Notes under the pieces: generated by a model
The model's database searches: none
What the model was told of the DNA's origin: nothing
The model's input: the letters and a program-made list of their open reading frames with translations, nothing else
Translations under genes and position numbers: made by a program
Source: Herbaspirillum robiniae
GTDB lineage: Bacteria > Pseudomonadota > Gammaproteobacteria > Burkholderiales > Burkholderiaceae_D
DNA length: 64,000 bases
NCBI RefSeq assembly: GCF_002213415.1
Contig: NZ_NJGU01000001.1
Span: forward strand, 1-64,000
Direction: 5' to 3'
Shown: piece by piece, positions 20,343-30,388 of the stretch
Position numbering within the stretch: the stretch's first letter is position 1
Layout: each line of letters starts with the position of its first letter

Positions 20343-22669
20343 TGAATGCAATGACAAGCGCCGTCCTGGCGCACGGCAAGGGAGAGACGCGGGAGATGCG
20401 AGAGACATGGGGTACGCAGCAGGCCGGACCCAGGGCCGTGCCGCCGGCCGCGGCGACGGGCGAAAGCCCCTTGCACGCGCTGGCGCGCGAAGCCGGCATT
20501 GCCGTGCGCTGGACCGATGCCTACGACCAGCCGCAGGTGGTGGGCGGCGAAGCCCTGCGCGCCATCCTGGAAGCGCTGGGCCTGCCGTGCGCCGGTGACG
20601 GCGATTGCCGCGAGAGCCTGGCGCTGCTGGCGCGCGAACAGGCGGTGGGCCAGTTGCCACCGCTGGTGACGGGCGTGCAGCACCAGCCGGTGGAGCTGCC
20701 CCTGCATTCGGGATTGCATGGCCAGTCCTGCCGGGTCGAGCTGGAGAACGGCGCGCGCCTGACGCTGCTGATCTCGGGCGACGTCACGCGGGCGCCGGCG
20801 ATTCCGCCCATCGACGTGCCCGGCTACCATCGCCTGCTGGTGGCGGGCCATATCCTCACGCTGGCGATCGCGCCGCCGCGCTGCTACACCGTCGCCGATG
20901 CCTTGAAGGAGAGCGGCGTCGAACGCGGCTGGGCCTTGTCGGCGCAGCTCTACAGCCTGCGCAGCGACAGCCTGAAGCCCTCGCGCAATGTCTACGGCGA
21001 CGGCGGCATCGGCCATTTCAGCGCGCTGGGCGAGCTGGCGCAACTGGCTGGCGGCTACGGCGCGGCCGCGCTGGCGATGTCGCCGGTGCACGCCATGTTC
21101 GGCGCCGACCCGGGACGCGCGAGCCCCTATTCGCCGTCCAGCCGGCTGTTCGTCAATCCGCTGCTGATCGATCCGGCGGCCGTGCTGGGCGAGGCGGCGC
21201 AGGCGCAGGTGCTGGCCGAAGGCGGGTCGGAGATGATCGCCGGCCATGAGCGGCTGCAGCGCGAAGGCCTGGTCGACTGGGCGCGCGCCGGCGCGCATCG
21301 CATGGAGCTGTTGCGCCGGCTGTACGCGCTGTTTCGGATGGAGAGCACGCCGGACGGCGGGCGCCAGGCCGCCTTTGCCGCCTTCAAGCTCGACGGCGGC
21401 CGGGCGCTGCGCGCGCACGCGCTCTACGAGGCCTACAGCCACGCGCTGGCCGCGCGCGGCGAGCCGGGCAGCTGCGACTGGCGCAGCTGGGGCGAGGCCG
21501 GCAGCCATCCGGATACGCCGCAGATGCGCGCGTTCGCGCAGCAGCAGGGCGGCGAGATCGACTTCCATATGTTCCTGCAATGGCAGGCCGCGCGCGGGCT
21601 GGCGCAGGCGCAAAAGCAGGCCCGCGACAACGGCATGGCCATCGGCCTGATCGCCGACCTGGCGGTGGGCGCCGACAATGGCGGCAGCCAGGCCTGGAGC
21701 CATCAGCAGGAAATCGCCGCCGGCCTGACCGTGGGCGCGCCGCCGGATCTGCTGGCGCCACAAGGGCAGAACTGGGGGCTGGGCGCGTTCTCGCCGCTGG
21801 CCCTGCGCCGCAGCGGCTACCAGGGATACCTGGCCATGCTGCGCGCCTGCTTCGCGCAAGGCGGCGGCCTGCGCATCGACCACGTGCTGGGGCTGAACCG
21901 CCTGTGGCTGGTGCCGCAGCGGCTCGGCGCCGAAGGCGGCGCCTACGTGCGCTATCCGCTGCAGGACATGCTGCGCCTGATCGCGCTGGAGTCCTGGCGT
22001 CATCGCTCGGTGGTGATCGGCGAAGACCTCGGCACCGTCCCGCCCGGATTCGACCGCGTGCTGGACGAGTCCGGCGTGGCCGGCATCCGCGTGCTGTGGT
22101 TCCAGCGGGACAAGAAGACCTTCCTGCCGCCGCAGTCCTGGTCGGACAAGGCGATTGCCGTCACCACCACCCATGATCTGCCGACCGTGGCGGGCTGGTG
22201 GGCCGGCGCCGACATCGCCTGGCGCGCGCGCCTGGGCCAGACCGACGCCGCCGGCGAGTCCGAAGCCTATCGCGCGCGCGCCGCCGACCGCCAGGCATTG
22301 TGGCAACGCTTCATCGAGCAGGGCGTGGCCAGCGGCCCGGTACCCGCCGTATCGGCCGAGGAGGCGCAGGCGATGACGGAAACGGCGGAGTCGCTGGCGC
22401 AGCCGCCGCAGTCGCTGCTCTCATGCGCCCCGGCGGTCGACGCCGCGCTGGAATTCATCGCCGCCGCCCCGGCGCCGCTGGCGGTGGTGCCGGTGGAGGA
22501 CGTGCTGGGCTTGCCGCAACAGCCCAACCTGCCGGGCCTGACCGACCCGCATCCCAACTGGCGTCGCCGCCTGCCGGCCGACATGCCGCAGCTGTTTTCC
22601 TCGTATGAGGCAAGGGCGCGCCTGGAGCGCCTGCGACGCACGCGCGGTGCGCCGCCCAAGGAGGCCTGA
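20342..22669 (+). CDS. malQ: 4-alpha-glucanotransferase (amylomaltase)
   Basis: MalQ disproportionates maltodextrins, recycling short chains left by GlgX and TreYZ. The 775-residue protein is of the long GH77 type with an N-terminal extension before the barrel. Catalytic residues lie in GLRIDHVLGLNRLW (Asp), VIGEDLGTVPPGF (Glu) and VTTTHDLPTVAGWW (Asp). The ATG at 20342 shares a base with the treZ stop (TGATG) and has GGGAG close upstream. The first 40 residues are weakly constrained, so a slightly later start is possible. It overlaps treY in the same TGATG manner. Confidence 0.95.
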   Translation: MNAMTSAVLAHGKGETREMRETWGTQQAGPRAVPPAAATGESPLHALAREAGIAVRWTDAYDQPQVVGGEALRAILEALGLPCAGDGDCRESLALLAREQAVGQLPPLVTGVQHQPVELPLHSGLHGQSCRVELENGARLTLLISGDVTRAPAIPPIDVPGYHRLLVAGHILTLAIAPPRCYTVADALKESGVERGWALSAQLYSLRSDSLKPSRNVYGDGGIGHFSALGELAQLAGGYGAAALAMSPVHAMFGADPGRASPYSPSSRLFVNPLLIDPAAVLGEAAQAQVLAEGGSEMIAGHERLQREGLVDWARAGAHRMELLRRLYALFRMESTPDGGRQAAFAAFKLDGGRALRAHALYEAYSHALAARGEPGSCDWRSWGEAGSHPDTPQMRAFAQQQGGEIDFHMFLQWQAARGLAQAQKQARDNGMAIGLIADLAVGADNGGSQAWSHQQEIAAGLTVGAPPDLLAPQGQNWGLGAFSPLALRRSGYQGYLAMLRACFAQGGGLRIDHVLGLNRLWLVPQRLGAEGGAYVRYPLQDMLRLIALESWRHRSVVIGEDLGTVPPGFDRVLDESGVAGIRVLWFQRDKKTFLPPQSWSDKAIAVTTTHDLPTVAGWWAGADIAWRARLGQTDAAGESEAYRARAADRQALWQRFIEQGVASGPVPAVSAEEAQAMTETAESLAQPPQSLLSCAPAVDAALEFIAAAPAPLAVVPVEDVLGLPQQPNLPGLTDPHPNWRRRLPADMPQLFSSYEARARLERLRRTRGAPPKEA

Positions 22670-25600
22670 TGGACCTGGACACCCGAGACAACGCCCGCGC
22701 CGGTCGCCTGGCCGCGCAGGCCGCCGAGCGCCGCGAGCAGCGCCGCAGCCGGCGCGACGTGCCGCGCGCGACGGCGCGCCTGCAGTTCAACCGCGACTTC
22801 CGCTTCGAGCAGGCCACCGAGCTGGTGGCCTACTACGACACGCTGGGCGTGAGCCACATCTACGCCTCGCCCATCCTCACCGCGCGCCCCGGCTCGACGC
22901 ACGGCTACGACGTGGTCGATCCGACCCGCATCAATCCCGAACTGGGCGGCGAACCGGCCCTGCGCACGCTGTGCGGCGAGCTTGCCGGACGCGGCATGGG
23001 CATGATCGTCGACATCGTGCCCAACCACATGGCGGTGGGCAAGGACAACCCCTGGTGGCAAGACGTGCTGCGCTGGGGACGCCGCAGCCGCTACGCGAAC
23101 TGGTTCGACATCGACTGGGAGAGCCCCGATCCGGCGCTGGCCGGCAAGTTGCTGCTGCCTTTTCTGGGCCAGAGTTACGGCGAGGCGCTGGAGGCGGGCG
23201 AGCTGCCGCTGCGTTTCGACGAGCAGCAGGGCGAGTTCTACGTGGCGCATTACGACAATCGCTTCCCGCTGTCGCCCCATGACTACGCGACGGTGCTGGA
23301 GACCGCCGGCAGCCCGCGGCTGGAGACGGTCATCGCGCTGTTTCGCGCGCTGGAGAACGGCGATCGCCCGCCCGGACAGGCAGCAGACGCCGGCCGGCAA
23401 TCGCTGCGCGAGCTGGCGCAGGATGCCGACGGCATGGCCGACATCGACGCCGCGCTGGCGGCGTTCTCGGTGGCGCAGCCGCACGGGCGCGACGCCATGC
23501 ACCAGCTGCTGGAGCGCCAGCATTACCGGCTGGCGTTCTGGCGCAACGCCGCCGACGAGATCAACTGGCGTCGCTTCTTCGAGGTCAGCGAACTGGTCGG
23601 CATGCGGGTGGAGGACGAAGAGGTGTTCGAGGCCATGCACGCGGAGATCTTCCGCCTGTATGCCGAGGGCCTGATCGACGGCGTGCGGCTGGACCATATC
23701 GACGGCCTGGCCGATCCCGGCGCTTATTGCCGGCTGCTGCGCCGGCGCCTGCGCGCGCTGCGCGCCGGGCACGAGCCCTACATCATCGCCGAGAAGATCC
23801 TGGCGCGCGACGAGCGGCTGCCGCATGACTGGGCGCTGGACGGCACCACCGGCTACGAATTCATGGACCAGTGCGCCGCGGTACTGCACGACCCGGAAGG
23901 CGAACCGGTGCTGGACGACATCTGGCGCGGCATCGTCGCCGGCCTGGCCGGCGAGGCGCCGCCGCATCCGGCGGAGGGCGCCGGGCGCCGCGACCAGCAG
24001 GAGCGCCTGGAGCAGCCGGAGCCGGGGTCGGATCCGGCGCGGCAGAGCGCGGCCAATGCCGATGACAACGCCATGCCGTCGCCGGCGCGCTCCGGGGCGC
24101 TCCCGTTACCGGCGTGGGCGCCGATCGACCGCATGCTGGGGCGCGGGCGGTGTGAACTGTGCGATTTCGAATCCATCGTGCGCGATGCGCGCCGCAGTTT
24201 CCTGGTGCGCAACTTCGCCGCCGAATTCAACGCGCTCACGCTCTGCCTGCACAAGCTGGCGCGCAGCGCGGTGCAGACCCGCGACCTGTCGCTGATGGCC
24301 ATACGCCGCAGCGTGGCCGAGCTGCTGGTGCACTTCCCGGTGTACCGCACCTACGCCACCGCCGAGGGCATGCCGGCGGCCGAGCGTGAGACCCTGGCCT
24401 GCGCGGCCATCGCCGCTGCCGCCACCTTGCACGCCTCCGACCATGCGGCGCTGCATGTGGTGGAAGGCTGGCTGGGCGGCGACCTGCTGCACGCGCCGGC
24501 CGATGCGCCGCGCCGCGCCTTGCAGCTGCGCGCGATCTCGCGCTTCCAGCAGCTGACGCCGCCGCTGACGGCCAAGTCGGTCGAGGACACGGCTTTCTAT
24601 CGTTATGGCCGCCTGTTGTCGCGCAATGAAGTGGGATCCGACCCGTCGCAGCTGACGCTGTCGGTGCGCGACTTCCATCGCCTGGCGGGACTGCGCGCCG
24701 CGCACGCGCCTTACAGCCTGCTGGCCACCGCCACCCACGACCACAAGCGCGGCGAGGACGCGCGCATGCGGCTGGCCGCGCTATCCGAGATTCCCGAGGA
24801 GTGGGGCACCATCCTGCGCCATTGGCGCACGCTCAATGCGCCCATCGTGCAGGCCACCGCCGGACCGCAGGGCGCGATCGACGCCGCCGACGAGTGCATG
24901 CTCTACCAGACCCTGGTGGGCGCCTGGCCGGAGGGCATGCGCGCGGTCGACGACGATCTGCAGCCGCTGGAGCGCCTGGCGCGGCGCGTCGTCGAGTGGC
25001 AGCGCAAGGCGCTGCGCGAGGGCAAGCGGCGCAGCGACTGGCTGGCGCCGCAGCTGGACTACGAGCAGGCCTGCGAGCGCTTCGTGCGCGCGCTGCTGTG
25101 CGACCCGGGGCTGGATCCGCGCCATCATCCCTTCCTGGTGGAGCTGGAAGAGTTCGTGCGCCGGCTCTCGCCGCTGGGTACCGTCAACAGCCTGACGCAG
25201 ACCATGCTCAAGCTGTGCGCGCCGGGCGTGCCGGACTTCTACCAGGGCACCGAGCTGTGGGACCTGAGCCTGGTGGATCCCGACAATCGCAGCGCGGTCG
25301 ACTTCCCGCTGCGCGCGCGCCGGCTGGCCGAGGCGGTGGCGCGTCCGGTATCGCTGCGCGACTGGCAAAGCGGCGGCGCCAAGCTGCAGCTCATCCGCGC
25401 GGTGCTGCACTATCGGCGCGGGCATGCCGAGCTGTTCGGCGCCGGCGGCTATATCCCGTTGTCGGTGCATGGCAAGCTGGCGCGCCATGTGCTGGCCTTC
25501 GCGCGCATCCTGCCGGAACCGGAGGGTGAGGACGGGGCGGGCGAGAGCCTGCGCGCCACCATCGTGGTCTGCACCCGGCTGGCGGGCAAGCTGCTGAGCT

Positions 25601-25863
25601 TCGAAGGGCCGCGCGACGATGCCTTGCCGCTGGTGTCCTCGCAATCCTGGGGCGATACCTGCATCGCCATCCCGGCCGTGCTGTCGCACACGGGCGCGGG
25701 AGCCTTGCGCCAGTGGAACAGCGTGCTCACCAGCGGCCACGGCGCGCTGGCCGAGGGCGCACTGGCGGACGGCGCACTGGCTGACGGGGAGCCCGGCGGG
25801 CTCATCGCCGTGGGCGAGATCCTGGGCAGCCTGCCGGTGGAACTGCTGGAGTTGCACGGCTGA
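22669..25863 (+). CDS. treY: Malto-oligosyltrehalose synthase
   Basis: TreY isomerises the reducing-end alpha-1,4 bond of maltodextrins to the alpha,alpha-1,1 bond of a trehalosyl end. The 1064-residue GH13 protein has STHGYDVVDPTRINPELGG near 80, nucleophile Asp in DGVRLDHIDGLADP, Glu in IIAEKILARDERLP and Asp in LLATATHDHKRGEDARMR. Compared with usual TreY lengths it is long: about 55 residues of proline-, glutamine- and serine-rich sequence at roughly 430-485 look like a flexible insert. The C-terminus carries a 5-residue tandem repeat (GALAD type). It is the last gene of the operon, overlapping malQ by one base. Confidence 0.95.
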   Translation: MDLDTRDNARAGRLAAQAAERREQRRSRRDVPRATARLQFNRDFRFEQATELVAYYDTLGVSHIYASPILTARPGSTHGYDVVDPTRINPELGGEPALRTLCGELAGRGMGMIVDIVPNHMAVGKDNPWWQDVLRWGRRSRYANWFDIDWESPDPALAGKLLLPFLGQSYGEALEAGELPLRFDEQQGEFYVAHYDNRFPLSPHDYATVLETAGSPRLETVIALFRALENGDRPPGQAADAGRQSLRELAQDADGMADIDAALAAFSVAQPHGRDAMHQLLERQHYRLAFWRNAADEINWRRFFEVSELVGMRVEDEEVFEAMHAEIFRLYAEGLIDGVRLDHIDGLADPGAYCRLLRRRLRALRAGHEPYIIAEKILARDERLPHDWALDGTTGYEFMDQCAAVLHDPEGEPVLDDIWRGIVAGLAGEAPPHPAEGAGRRDQQERLEQPEPGSDPARQSAANADDNAMPSPARSGALPLPAWAPIDRMLGRGRCELCDFESIVRDARRSFLVRNFAAEFNALTLCLHKLARSAVQTRDLSLMAIRRSVAELLVHFPVYRTYATAEGMPAAERETLACAAIAAAATLHASDHAALHVVEGWLGGDLLHAPADAPRRALQLRAISRFQQLTPPLTAKSVEDTAFYRYGRLLSRNEVGSDPSQLTLSVRDFHRLAGLRAAHAPYSLLATATHDHKRGEDARMRLAALSEIPEEWGTILRHWRTLNAPIVQATAGPQGAIDAADECMLYQTLVGAWPEGMRAVDDDLQPLERLARRVVEWQRKALREGKRRSDWLAPQLDYEQACERFVRALLCDPGLDPRHHPFLVELEEFVRRLSPLGTVNSLTQTMLKLCAPGVPDFYQGTELWDLSLVDPDNRSAVDFPLRARRLAEAVARPVSLRDWQSGGAKLQLIRAVLHYRRGHAELFGAGGYIPLSVHGKLARHVLAFARILPEPEGEDGAGESLRATIVVCTRLAGKLLSFEGPRDDALPLVSSQSWGDTCIAIPAVLSHTGAGALRQWNSVLTSGHGALAEGALADGALADGEPGGLIAVGEILGSLPVELLELHG
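25741..25788 (+). repeat. 15-bp tandem repeat within treY
   Basis: Three imperfect 15-base units encode ALAEG-ALADG-ALADG near the TreY C-terminus. The units differ at few positions, as expected of slippage-generated repeats that could vary in copy number between strains without frameshift. Confidence 0.6.
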
Positions 25864-25931
25864 AAGCGGGGCCCTGGGGCCTTGATTGTCGTGGTTTGTT
25901 GCGGATTGTTGCGTTGCGGAAATTCCTTTTT

Positions 25932-25989
25932 TCCTACAAGGAAATGGGCGGCAGTCCTATCGCATTGCGCAAGTGGGCGCCGCTACCAT
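25932..25989 (+). promoter_or_regulatory. Candidate activator-dependent promoter of pgi (motif copy A)
   Basis: TCCTAC (25932-25937), 17 bases, TCCTAT (25955-25960), 23 bases, then TACCAT (25984-25989) as possible -10. An upstream TTCCTT and the AAGGAAAT after the first box match copy B. The predicted leader to pgi is about 185 bases. The rest of the 316-base gap (25864-26179) shows nothing else clear. Confidence 0.55.
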
Positions 25990-26179
25990 GTCGGCAGCCT
26001 TGTGTGCCTCCCGAAAAACCCTGGGAGCCGCTCGGGTCAAGCCTTCTGCCACGAGACGGCGAAGCGGGAAGATGGCGAATGCGGTAGACAAAACCCTCGC
26101 CGGACGCTATCTTTGATGCATTGCATCATGAAGCATCGCACCTCCTCTCCGTCTACACCAAGAACAAGGAGCAGCACTC

Positions 26180-27880
26180 ATGACGACTTTGCCCGCCAGC
26201 GACATCCAGTTGCCCCTCTTTATCTATGCGCAGCGCGAGCCGCTGACCGAGAAAAGCGCCTGGGTCGCGCTCGAAGAGCACCACCGGGACCGCGCCCGCC
26301 ATTTCCAGCTTGAGCGACTGTTCGCCGCCAACGACAAGCGCGGCGAGACGATGACGGCCGAAGGCGCCGGCGTCTACCTCGATTACTCCAAGAACCTCGT
26401 CACCTCCGAAACCATGGCCCTGCTGATGCAGCTGGCCCGCCAATGCGGCTTGCAAGACCGCATCGACGCCATGTTCCGCGGCGACAAGATCAACAATACC
26501 GAAGGCCGCTCGGTGCTGCATACGGCGCTGCGCCGTCCTGCCGGCGACAGCCTGATGGTCGACGGCGAAGACATCGTGGCCCAGGTGCAGGACGTGCTCG
26601 GCCGCATGGAGCAGTTCGCGCATCGCGTGCGCTCCGGCGAGTGGCTGGGTCACACCGGTCGCCCGATCCGCCACGTCGTCAACATCGGCATCGGCGGCTC
26701 CGACCTCGGCCCGATGATGGCGCACGAGGCGCTGCGCTTCTACAGCAAGCGCGACATCACCATGCACTTCCTGTCCGACGTCGACGGCGCCGCGCTGCAG
26801 GAAACGGTGCGCGCGCTGCCGGCCGAGCAGACCCTGTTCATCGTCTGCTCCAAGACCTTCACCACGCTGGAAACCATCACCAACGCCCACGCCGCCCGCC
26901 AGTGGCTGGTCTCGCAGCTGGGCGACGAGCGCGCGGTGTCGCGCCACTTCGCCGGCGTGACCACCAACATCGAGGAAGCGACCCGATTCGGCATCGACCC
27001 GGACAACATGTTCGGATTCTGGGACTGGGTCGGCGGCCGCTACTCGATGACCAGCGCGATCGGCCTGTCGACCATGATCGCCATCGGCCCGGACAATTTC
27101 CGCGAGCTGCTCGCCGGCTTCCACGCGATGGATGAGCATTTTCGCACCGCGCCGCTGGAGCGCAACCTGCCGGCCATCCTCGGCATGCTCACGGTGTGGT
27201 ACACCAACTTCTTCGGCGCCGCCAGCCAGGCGGTGCTGCCGTACAGCCAGTACCTCAAGCGCTTGCCGGCCTACCTGCAGCAACTGACCATGGAGAGCAA
27301 CGGCAAGCACATCACCGTCAACGGCGAGACCGCCGCCTACCAGACCTCGCCGGTCTACTGGGGCGACAACGGCATCAACGGCCAGCATTCGTTCTACCAG
27401 ATGCTGCACCAGGGCACGCAGCTGGTGCCGTGCGACTTCATCGGTTTCTGCCAGCCGCTGGAACAGGTGGGCGACCAGCATGAACTGCTGATGGCCAACA
27501 TGTTCGCCCAGTCGGAAGCGCTGGCCTTCGGCAAGAAGGCCGCGCAGGTGCGCGAGGAAGGCACGCCCGAAGAACTGGTGCCGCACCGCGTGTTCGACGG
27601 CAACCGTCCCAGCAACAGCATGCTGGTCGAAAAGCTCACGCCGCACAGCCTGGGCGCGCTGGTGGCGCTGTACGAGCACAGCGTGTTCACCCAGGGCGTG
27701 ATCTGGAACATCGATTCCTTCGACCAATGGGGCGTCGAACTGGGCAAGCAGCTGGCCAAGCGCACCGCGCGCCAGCTGATCGACCATAGCCAGCCGCTGC
27801 ATCACGACAGTTCCACCAACGCGCTGATCCGTCGCTTCCGCGGCGGCGGCGAGCAAACGCTGCAGGCGCGCGCCGCCTGA
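26180..27880 (+). CDS. pgi: Glucose-6-phosphate isomerase
   Basis: Pgi interconverts glucose 6-phosphate and fructose 6-phosphate in the cytoplasm. The 566-residue protein has the family length, with [16 protein letters not shown] near 170, the catalytic-region block [18 protein letters not shown] near 280 and the second signature [18 protein letters not shown] near 510. The start at 26180 has AAGGAG upstream. It follows the glg/tre operon on the same strand after 316 bases but has its own copy of the candidate promoter motif, so it can be co-regulated rather than co-transcribed. Confidence 0.97.
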   Translation: MTTLPASDIQLPLFIYAQREPLTEKSAWVALEEHHRDRARHFQLERLFAANDKRGETMTAEGAGVYLDYSKNLVTSETMALLMQLARQCGLQDRIDAMFRGDKINNTEGRSVLHTALRRPAGDSLMVDGEDIVAQVQDVLGRMEQFAHRVRSGEWLGHTGRPIRHVVNIGIGGSDLGPMMAHEALRFYSKRDITMHFLSDVDGAALQETVRALPAEQTLFIVCSKTFTTLETITNAHAARQWLVSQLGDERAVSRHFAGVTTNIEEATRFGIDPDNMFGFWDWVGGRYSMTSAIGLSTMIAIGPDNFRELLAGFHAMDEHFRTAPLERNLPAILGMLTVWYTNFFGAASQAVLPYSQYLKRLPAYLQQLTMESNGKHITVNGETAAYQTSPVYWGDNGINGQHSFYQMLHQGTQLVPCDFIGFCQPLEQVGDQHELLMANMFAQSEALAFGKKAAQVREEGTPEELVPHRVFDGNRPSNSMLVEKLTPHSLGALVALYEHSVFTQGVIWNIDSFDQWGVELGKQLAKRTARQLIDHSQPLHHDSSTNALIRRFRGGGEQTLQARAA

Positions 27881-27890
27881 CATCGGCCAT

Positions 27891-27935
27891 CCCGGGATAG
27901 CGCTTGCCAGCGTGACGGCAAGGCGCTTTCCCGGG
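27891..27935 (+). terminator. Long hairpin downstream of pgi
   Basis: An outer stem CCCGGGA with TCCCGGG (27891-27897 and 27929-27935) encloses an inner stem AGCGC-TTGCC with GGCAA-GGCGCT carrying one bulge. It begins 10 bases after the pgi stop. No U-run follows, so it may be a stabilising 3-prime structure rather than an intrinsic terminator. Confidence 0.5.
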
Positions 27936-28285
27936 GCCGGCCGCAAGATGATTTCCCTCCGCCGGCGCATCCAGCGCACGGCTTGACTGACTGCGTGCGC
28001 CGCATGCTGACGCAGCTCATGTTTCCTGCATCGCATTCAAAATCAGCTCATCAATAGCGCTTAATTCCCGTTGGGTGAGTTTATAATCGTCCGTAATAAT
28101 TGATTACCGGAAAGCGGCCCGCGCCGACATGCGCATGCGGGCGATAACAATAAAACAATAGCCCCGGCACGCAACACAACAGAAAAGAATGCAGCGCACG
28201 AGGGACGCCGGCGCGGCGCAATGCCGCGGCGGAACCGGTGGTCCGTGCGATCCGGACATGGTGCTTCAGAGGTGGGCGAACGCGC
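27936..28285 (+). other. Region upstream of the sensor kinase gene
   Basis: The stretch is AT-rich around 28020-28110 and contains TATAAT at 28082-28087, a likely -10 for the kinase gene, but no good -35 hexamer stands 16-18 bases before it. No coding frame is supported. Confidence 0.4.
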
Positions 28286-29890
28286 ATGAAATTACTGACC
28301 AAAGGCTTGCTGATCGTCGCAATCCCGAGCTTGTTCGAGCTGGTGCTGCTGGCCTCGCTGTTCAAGACGCAGTCCGATGCGGAAGAGGCCGAACGCTGGG
28401 CCGCGCATTCGGCGCTGGTCATGAACAAGGCGGCCGAAGTGCGCGAGCCGATGCTGCTGGAGTCGTCCCGGATCCGCAATTCGGTGATCGTCAACGATCC
28501 GGCCCCGATCAGCCGTCCGGAAATGTGGGCCGACCTGGAGATCAAGGTCGGCGAGCTTGAGCGGCTGGTCGAAGACAATGCCGAGCAGACCCGTTCCATC
28601 CTGTCGATCCGGGAAGCCATCGCGAGCTACCGCGCGTGGGCCGACAGCGCGCGCGAGCGCATGCAGAACGGCCGGCGCGACGAGCTGGTCAGGCAGCTGC
28701 ACGACGAGCAGGGGCCGCACCGGCTGGCCGATTTCCGCAGCCGCCTCAACAAGTTCATCGACACCGAGCGCAAGCTGGGCGACGAGCGCAACGAAGACCT
28801 GCAGGATGTGCGCGAGTCGCAGACCTGGCTGCTGATCGCGGCGGTGCTGGGTTCCATCGCGGCGGCCGTGATGGCGTCCTATGCGTTCACGCGCAATATC
28901 GGCACGCGCGTGGCGATCGTCACCGACAACGCGCGCCGGCTGGCCGACGGCCAGGCGCTGGCCGAGCGGGTGCGCGGCAGCGACGAGATCTCGATGCTGG
29001 ACAGCGTCCTGCACGCCACCAGCGAGCGACTCAACGACGCCAACCGGCGCGCCCAGGCGTACCGCGAGGAGATCGAGGGCCACGCGCGCGAGCTGGCCGA
29101 CGTCAACGCCCACCTGCGCCAGCAGACCCAGGACAACGAGATGTTCATCTACAGCGTCTCGCACGACCTGCGCTCGCCGCTGGTCAACCTGCAGGGCTTC
29201 AGCAAGGAGATCACGCATGCGACCAGGGACCTCGCCGCGGAAATCGACAAGCTGAACCTGGCGGAGGCCGACAAGGCGAGGATCCGCGGGATGATCGAGG
29301 ACGACATTCATACCTCGCTGCGTTTCATCCAGAATGCCGTCACGCGCTCGGCCAGCATCATCGACGCCATGCTGAGGCTGTCGCGCGCCGGCCGCGTGGA
29401 GTACCAGCCGGTGATGCTGGACATCAACGTGATGGCGCAGCGCATCGTCGACGCCATGAGCGGCAGCATCCGCGGCAAGGAGGCCGCAGTCGAGATACAG
29501 CGCGTCTTGCCGCAGGCCTGGGGCGATCCCACCGCCATCGAGCAGGTGTTCGGCAACCTGGTGGGCAACGCCGTCAATTACCTGGACCCGAAGCGCCCGG
29601 GCCGCATCGAGCTGGGCTGCCTGAGCGGCAACGGCGCGGGCACCGGCGAGGGGCTCAATACCTATTTCGTGCGCGACAACGGCCTGGGCATCCCGGCCAC
29701 GCACATGAGCAAGATGTTTACCGCGTTCCAGCGCCTGCACGGCAACGTCGCGCAGGGCGAAGGCATCGGCCTGGCGCTGGTCAAGCGGGTGGTGGAGCGC
29801 CACGGCGGCAAGATCTGGGCGGAGTCGGAAGAGGGCGTGGGCACCACCTTCTTCGTCGCGCTGCCGGCGCAGCCGCCGGGCGCGGTCTGA
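28286..29890 (+). CDS. Membrane sensor histidine kinase with CHASE3-like periplasmic domain
   Basis: The 534-residue protein has a transmembrane helix at the N-terminus (LLIVAIPSLFELVLLASLF), a helical periplasmic region of about 150 residues in the style of CHASE3, a second helix (WLLIAAVLGSIAAAVMASYAF, near 180), a HAMP-like linker, then HisKA and HATPase. The phospho-acceptor is His293 (SVSHDLRSPLVNLQGF), and the G boxes include DNGLGIP and GEGIGLALVKRVV. The start at 28286 is the first ATG before the membrane helix. It is followed after 38 bases by a single-domain response regulator, its likely partner. Signal unknown. Confidence 0.88.
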   Translation: MKLLTKGLLIVAIPSLFELVLLASLFKTQSDAEEAERWAAHSALVMNKAAEVREPMLLESSRIRNSVIVNDPAPISRPEMWADLEIKVGELERLVEDNAEQTRSILSIREAIASYRAWADSARERMQNGRRDELVRQLHDEQGPHRLADFRSRLNKFIDTERKLGDERNEDLQDVRESQTWLLIAAVLGSIAAAVMASYAFTRNIGTRVAIVTDNARRLADGQALAERVRGSDEISMLDSVLHATSERLNDANRRAQAYREEIEGHARELADVNAHLRQQTQDNEMFIYSVSHDLRSPLVNLQGFSKEITHATRDLAAEIDKLNLAEADKARIRGMIEDDIHTSLRFIQNAVTRSASIIDAMLRLSRAGRVEYQPVMLDINVMAQRIVDAMSGSIRGKEAAVEIQRVLPQAWGDPTAIEQVFGNLVGNAVNYLDPKRPGRIELGCLSGNGAGTGEGLNTYFVRDNGLGIPATHMSKMFTAFQRLHGNVAQGEGIGLALVKRVVERHGGKIWAESEEGVGTTFFVALPAQPPGAV

Positions 29891-29928
29891 ATCCGAATCC
29901 GAATCACAACACGACAAGCGGGGCAAGC

Positions 29929-30387
29929 ATGGCGACGGAACACAGTGTGAATATCATCCTGGTCGAGGACGACGATGGTCACGCTCTCCTGGTGGAGAAG
30001 AACCTGCGGCGGGCCGGGCTGGTGAACGGCTTCCTGCGGCTCAAGGACGGCCAGGAAGCGCTCGATTATTTCTTCAAGGGCGAGGGCAGCCGCTCCGACA
30101 TGCAGCAGGTGGTGGTGCTGCTGGACGTGAACATGCCCAAGGTGACCGGCATCGAGGTGCTGCGGCAGATCAAGCAGGATGCGACCACGACGTCGATCCC
30201 GGTGATCATGCTGACCACCACCGACGACCCGCGCGAGATCGAGCGCTGCTACGAATACGGCTGCAACGTCTACATCACCAAGCCGGTGGAGTACGACGAT
30301 TTCATCGAGGCGGTGCGCCGGCTGGGCTTCTTCCTGCAGGTGGTCAAGCTGCCGATGAATTCGCAGAACCAGAAGGGCGCCGCCTGA
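29929..30387 (+). CDS. Single-domain response regulator (Rcp1-like)
   Basis: The 152-residue protein is a lone receiver domain with Asp-Asp pocket (LVEDDDG), phospho-acceptor Asp66 (VVLLDVNMPKVTG), Thr in LTTTDD and Lys in ITKPVEYDDF. The insertion KGEGSRSDMQQ and the YITKPVEYDDFIEAV end are typical of Rcp1-type regulators paired with phytochromes or CHASE3 kinases. It has no output domain, so it probably passes phosphate on or acts by protein contact. It lies between two kinases on the same strand and within 5 kb of a bacteriophytochrome. It ends one base before the next start codon. Confidence 0.9.
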   Translation: MATEHSVNIILVEDDDGHALLVEKNLRRAGLVNGFLRLKDGQEALDYFFKGEGSRSDMQQVVVLLDVNMPKVTGIEVLRQIKQDATTTSIPVIMLTTTDDPREIERCYEYGCNVYITKPVEYDDFIEAVRRLGFFLQVVKLPMNSQNQKGAA

Positions 30388-30388
30388 G

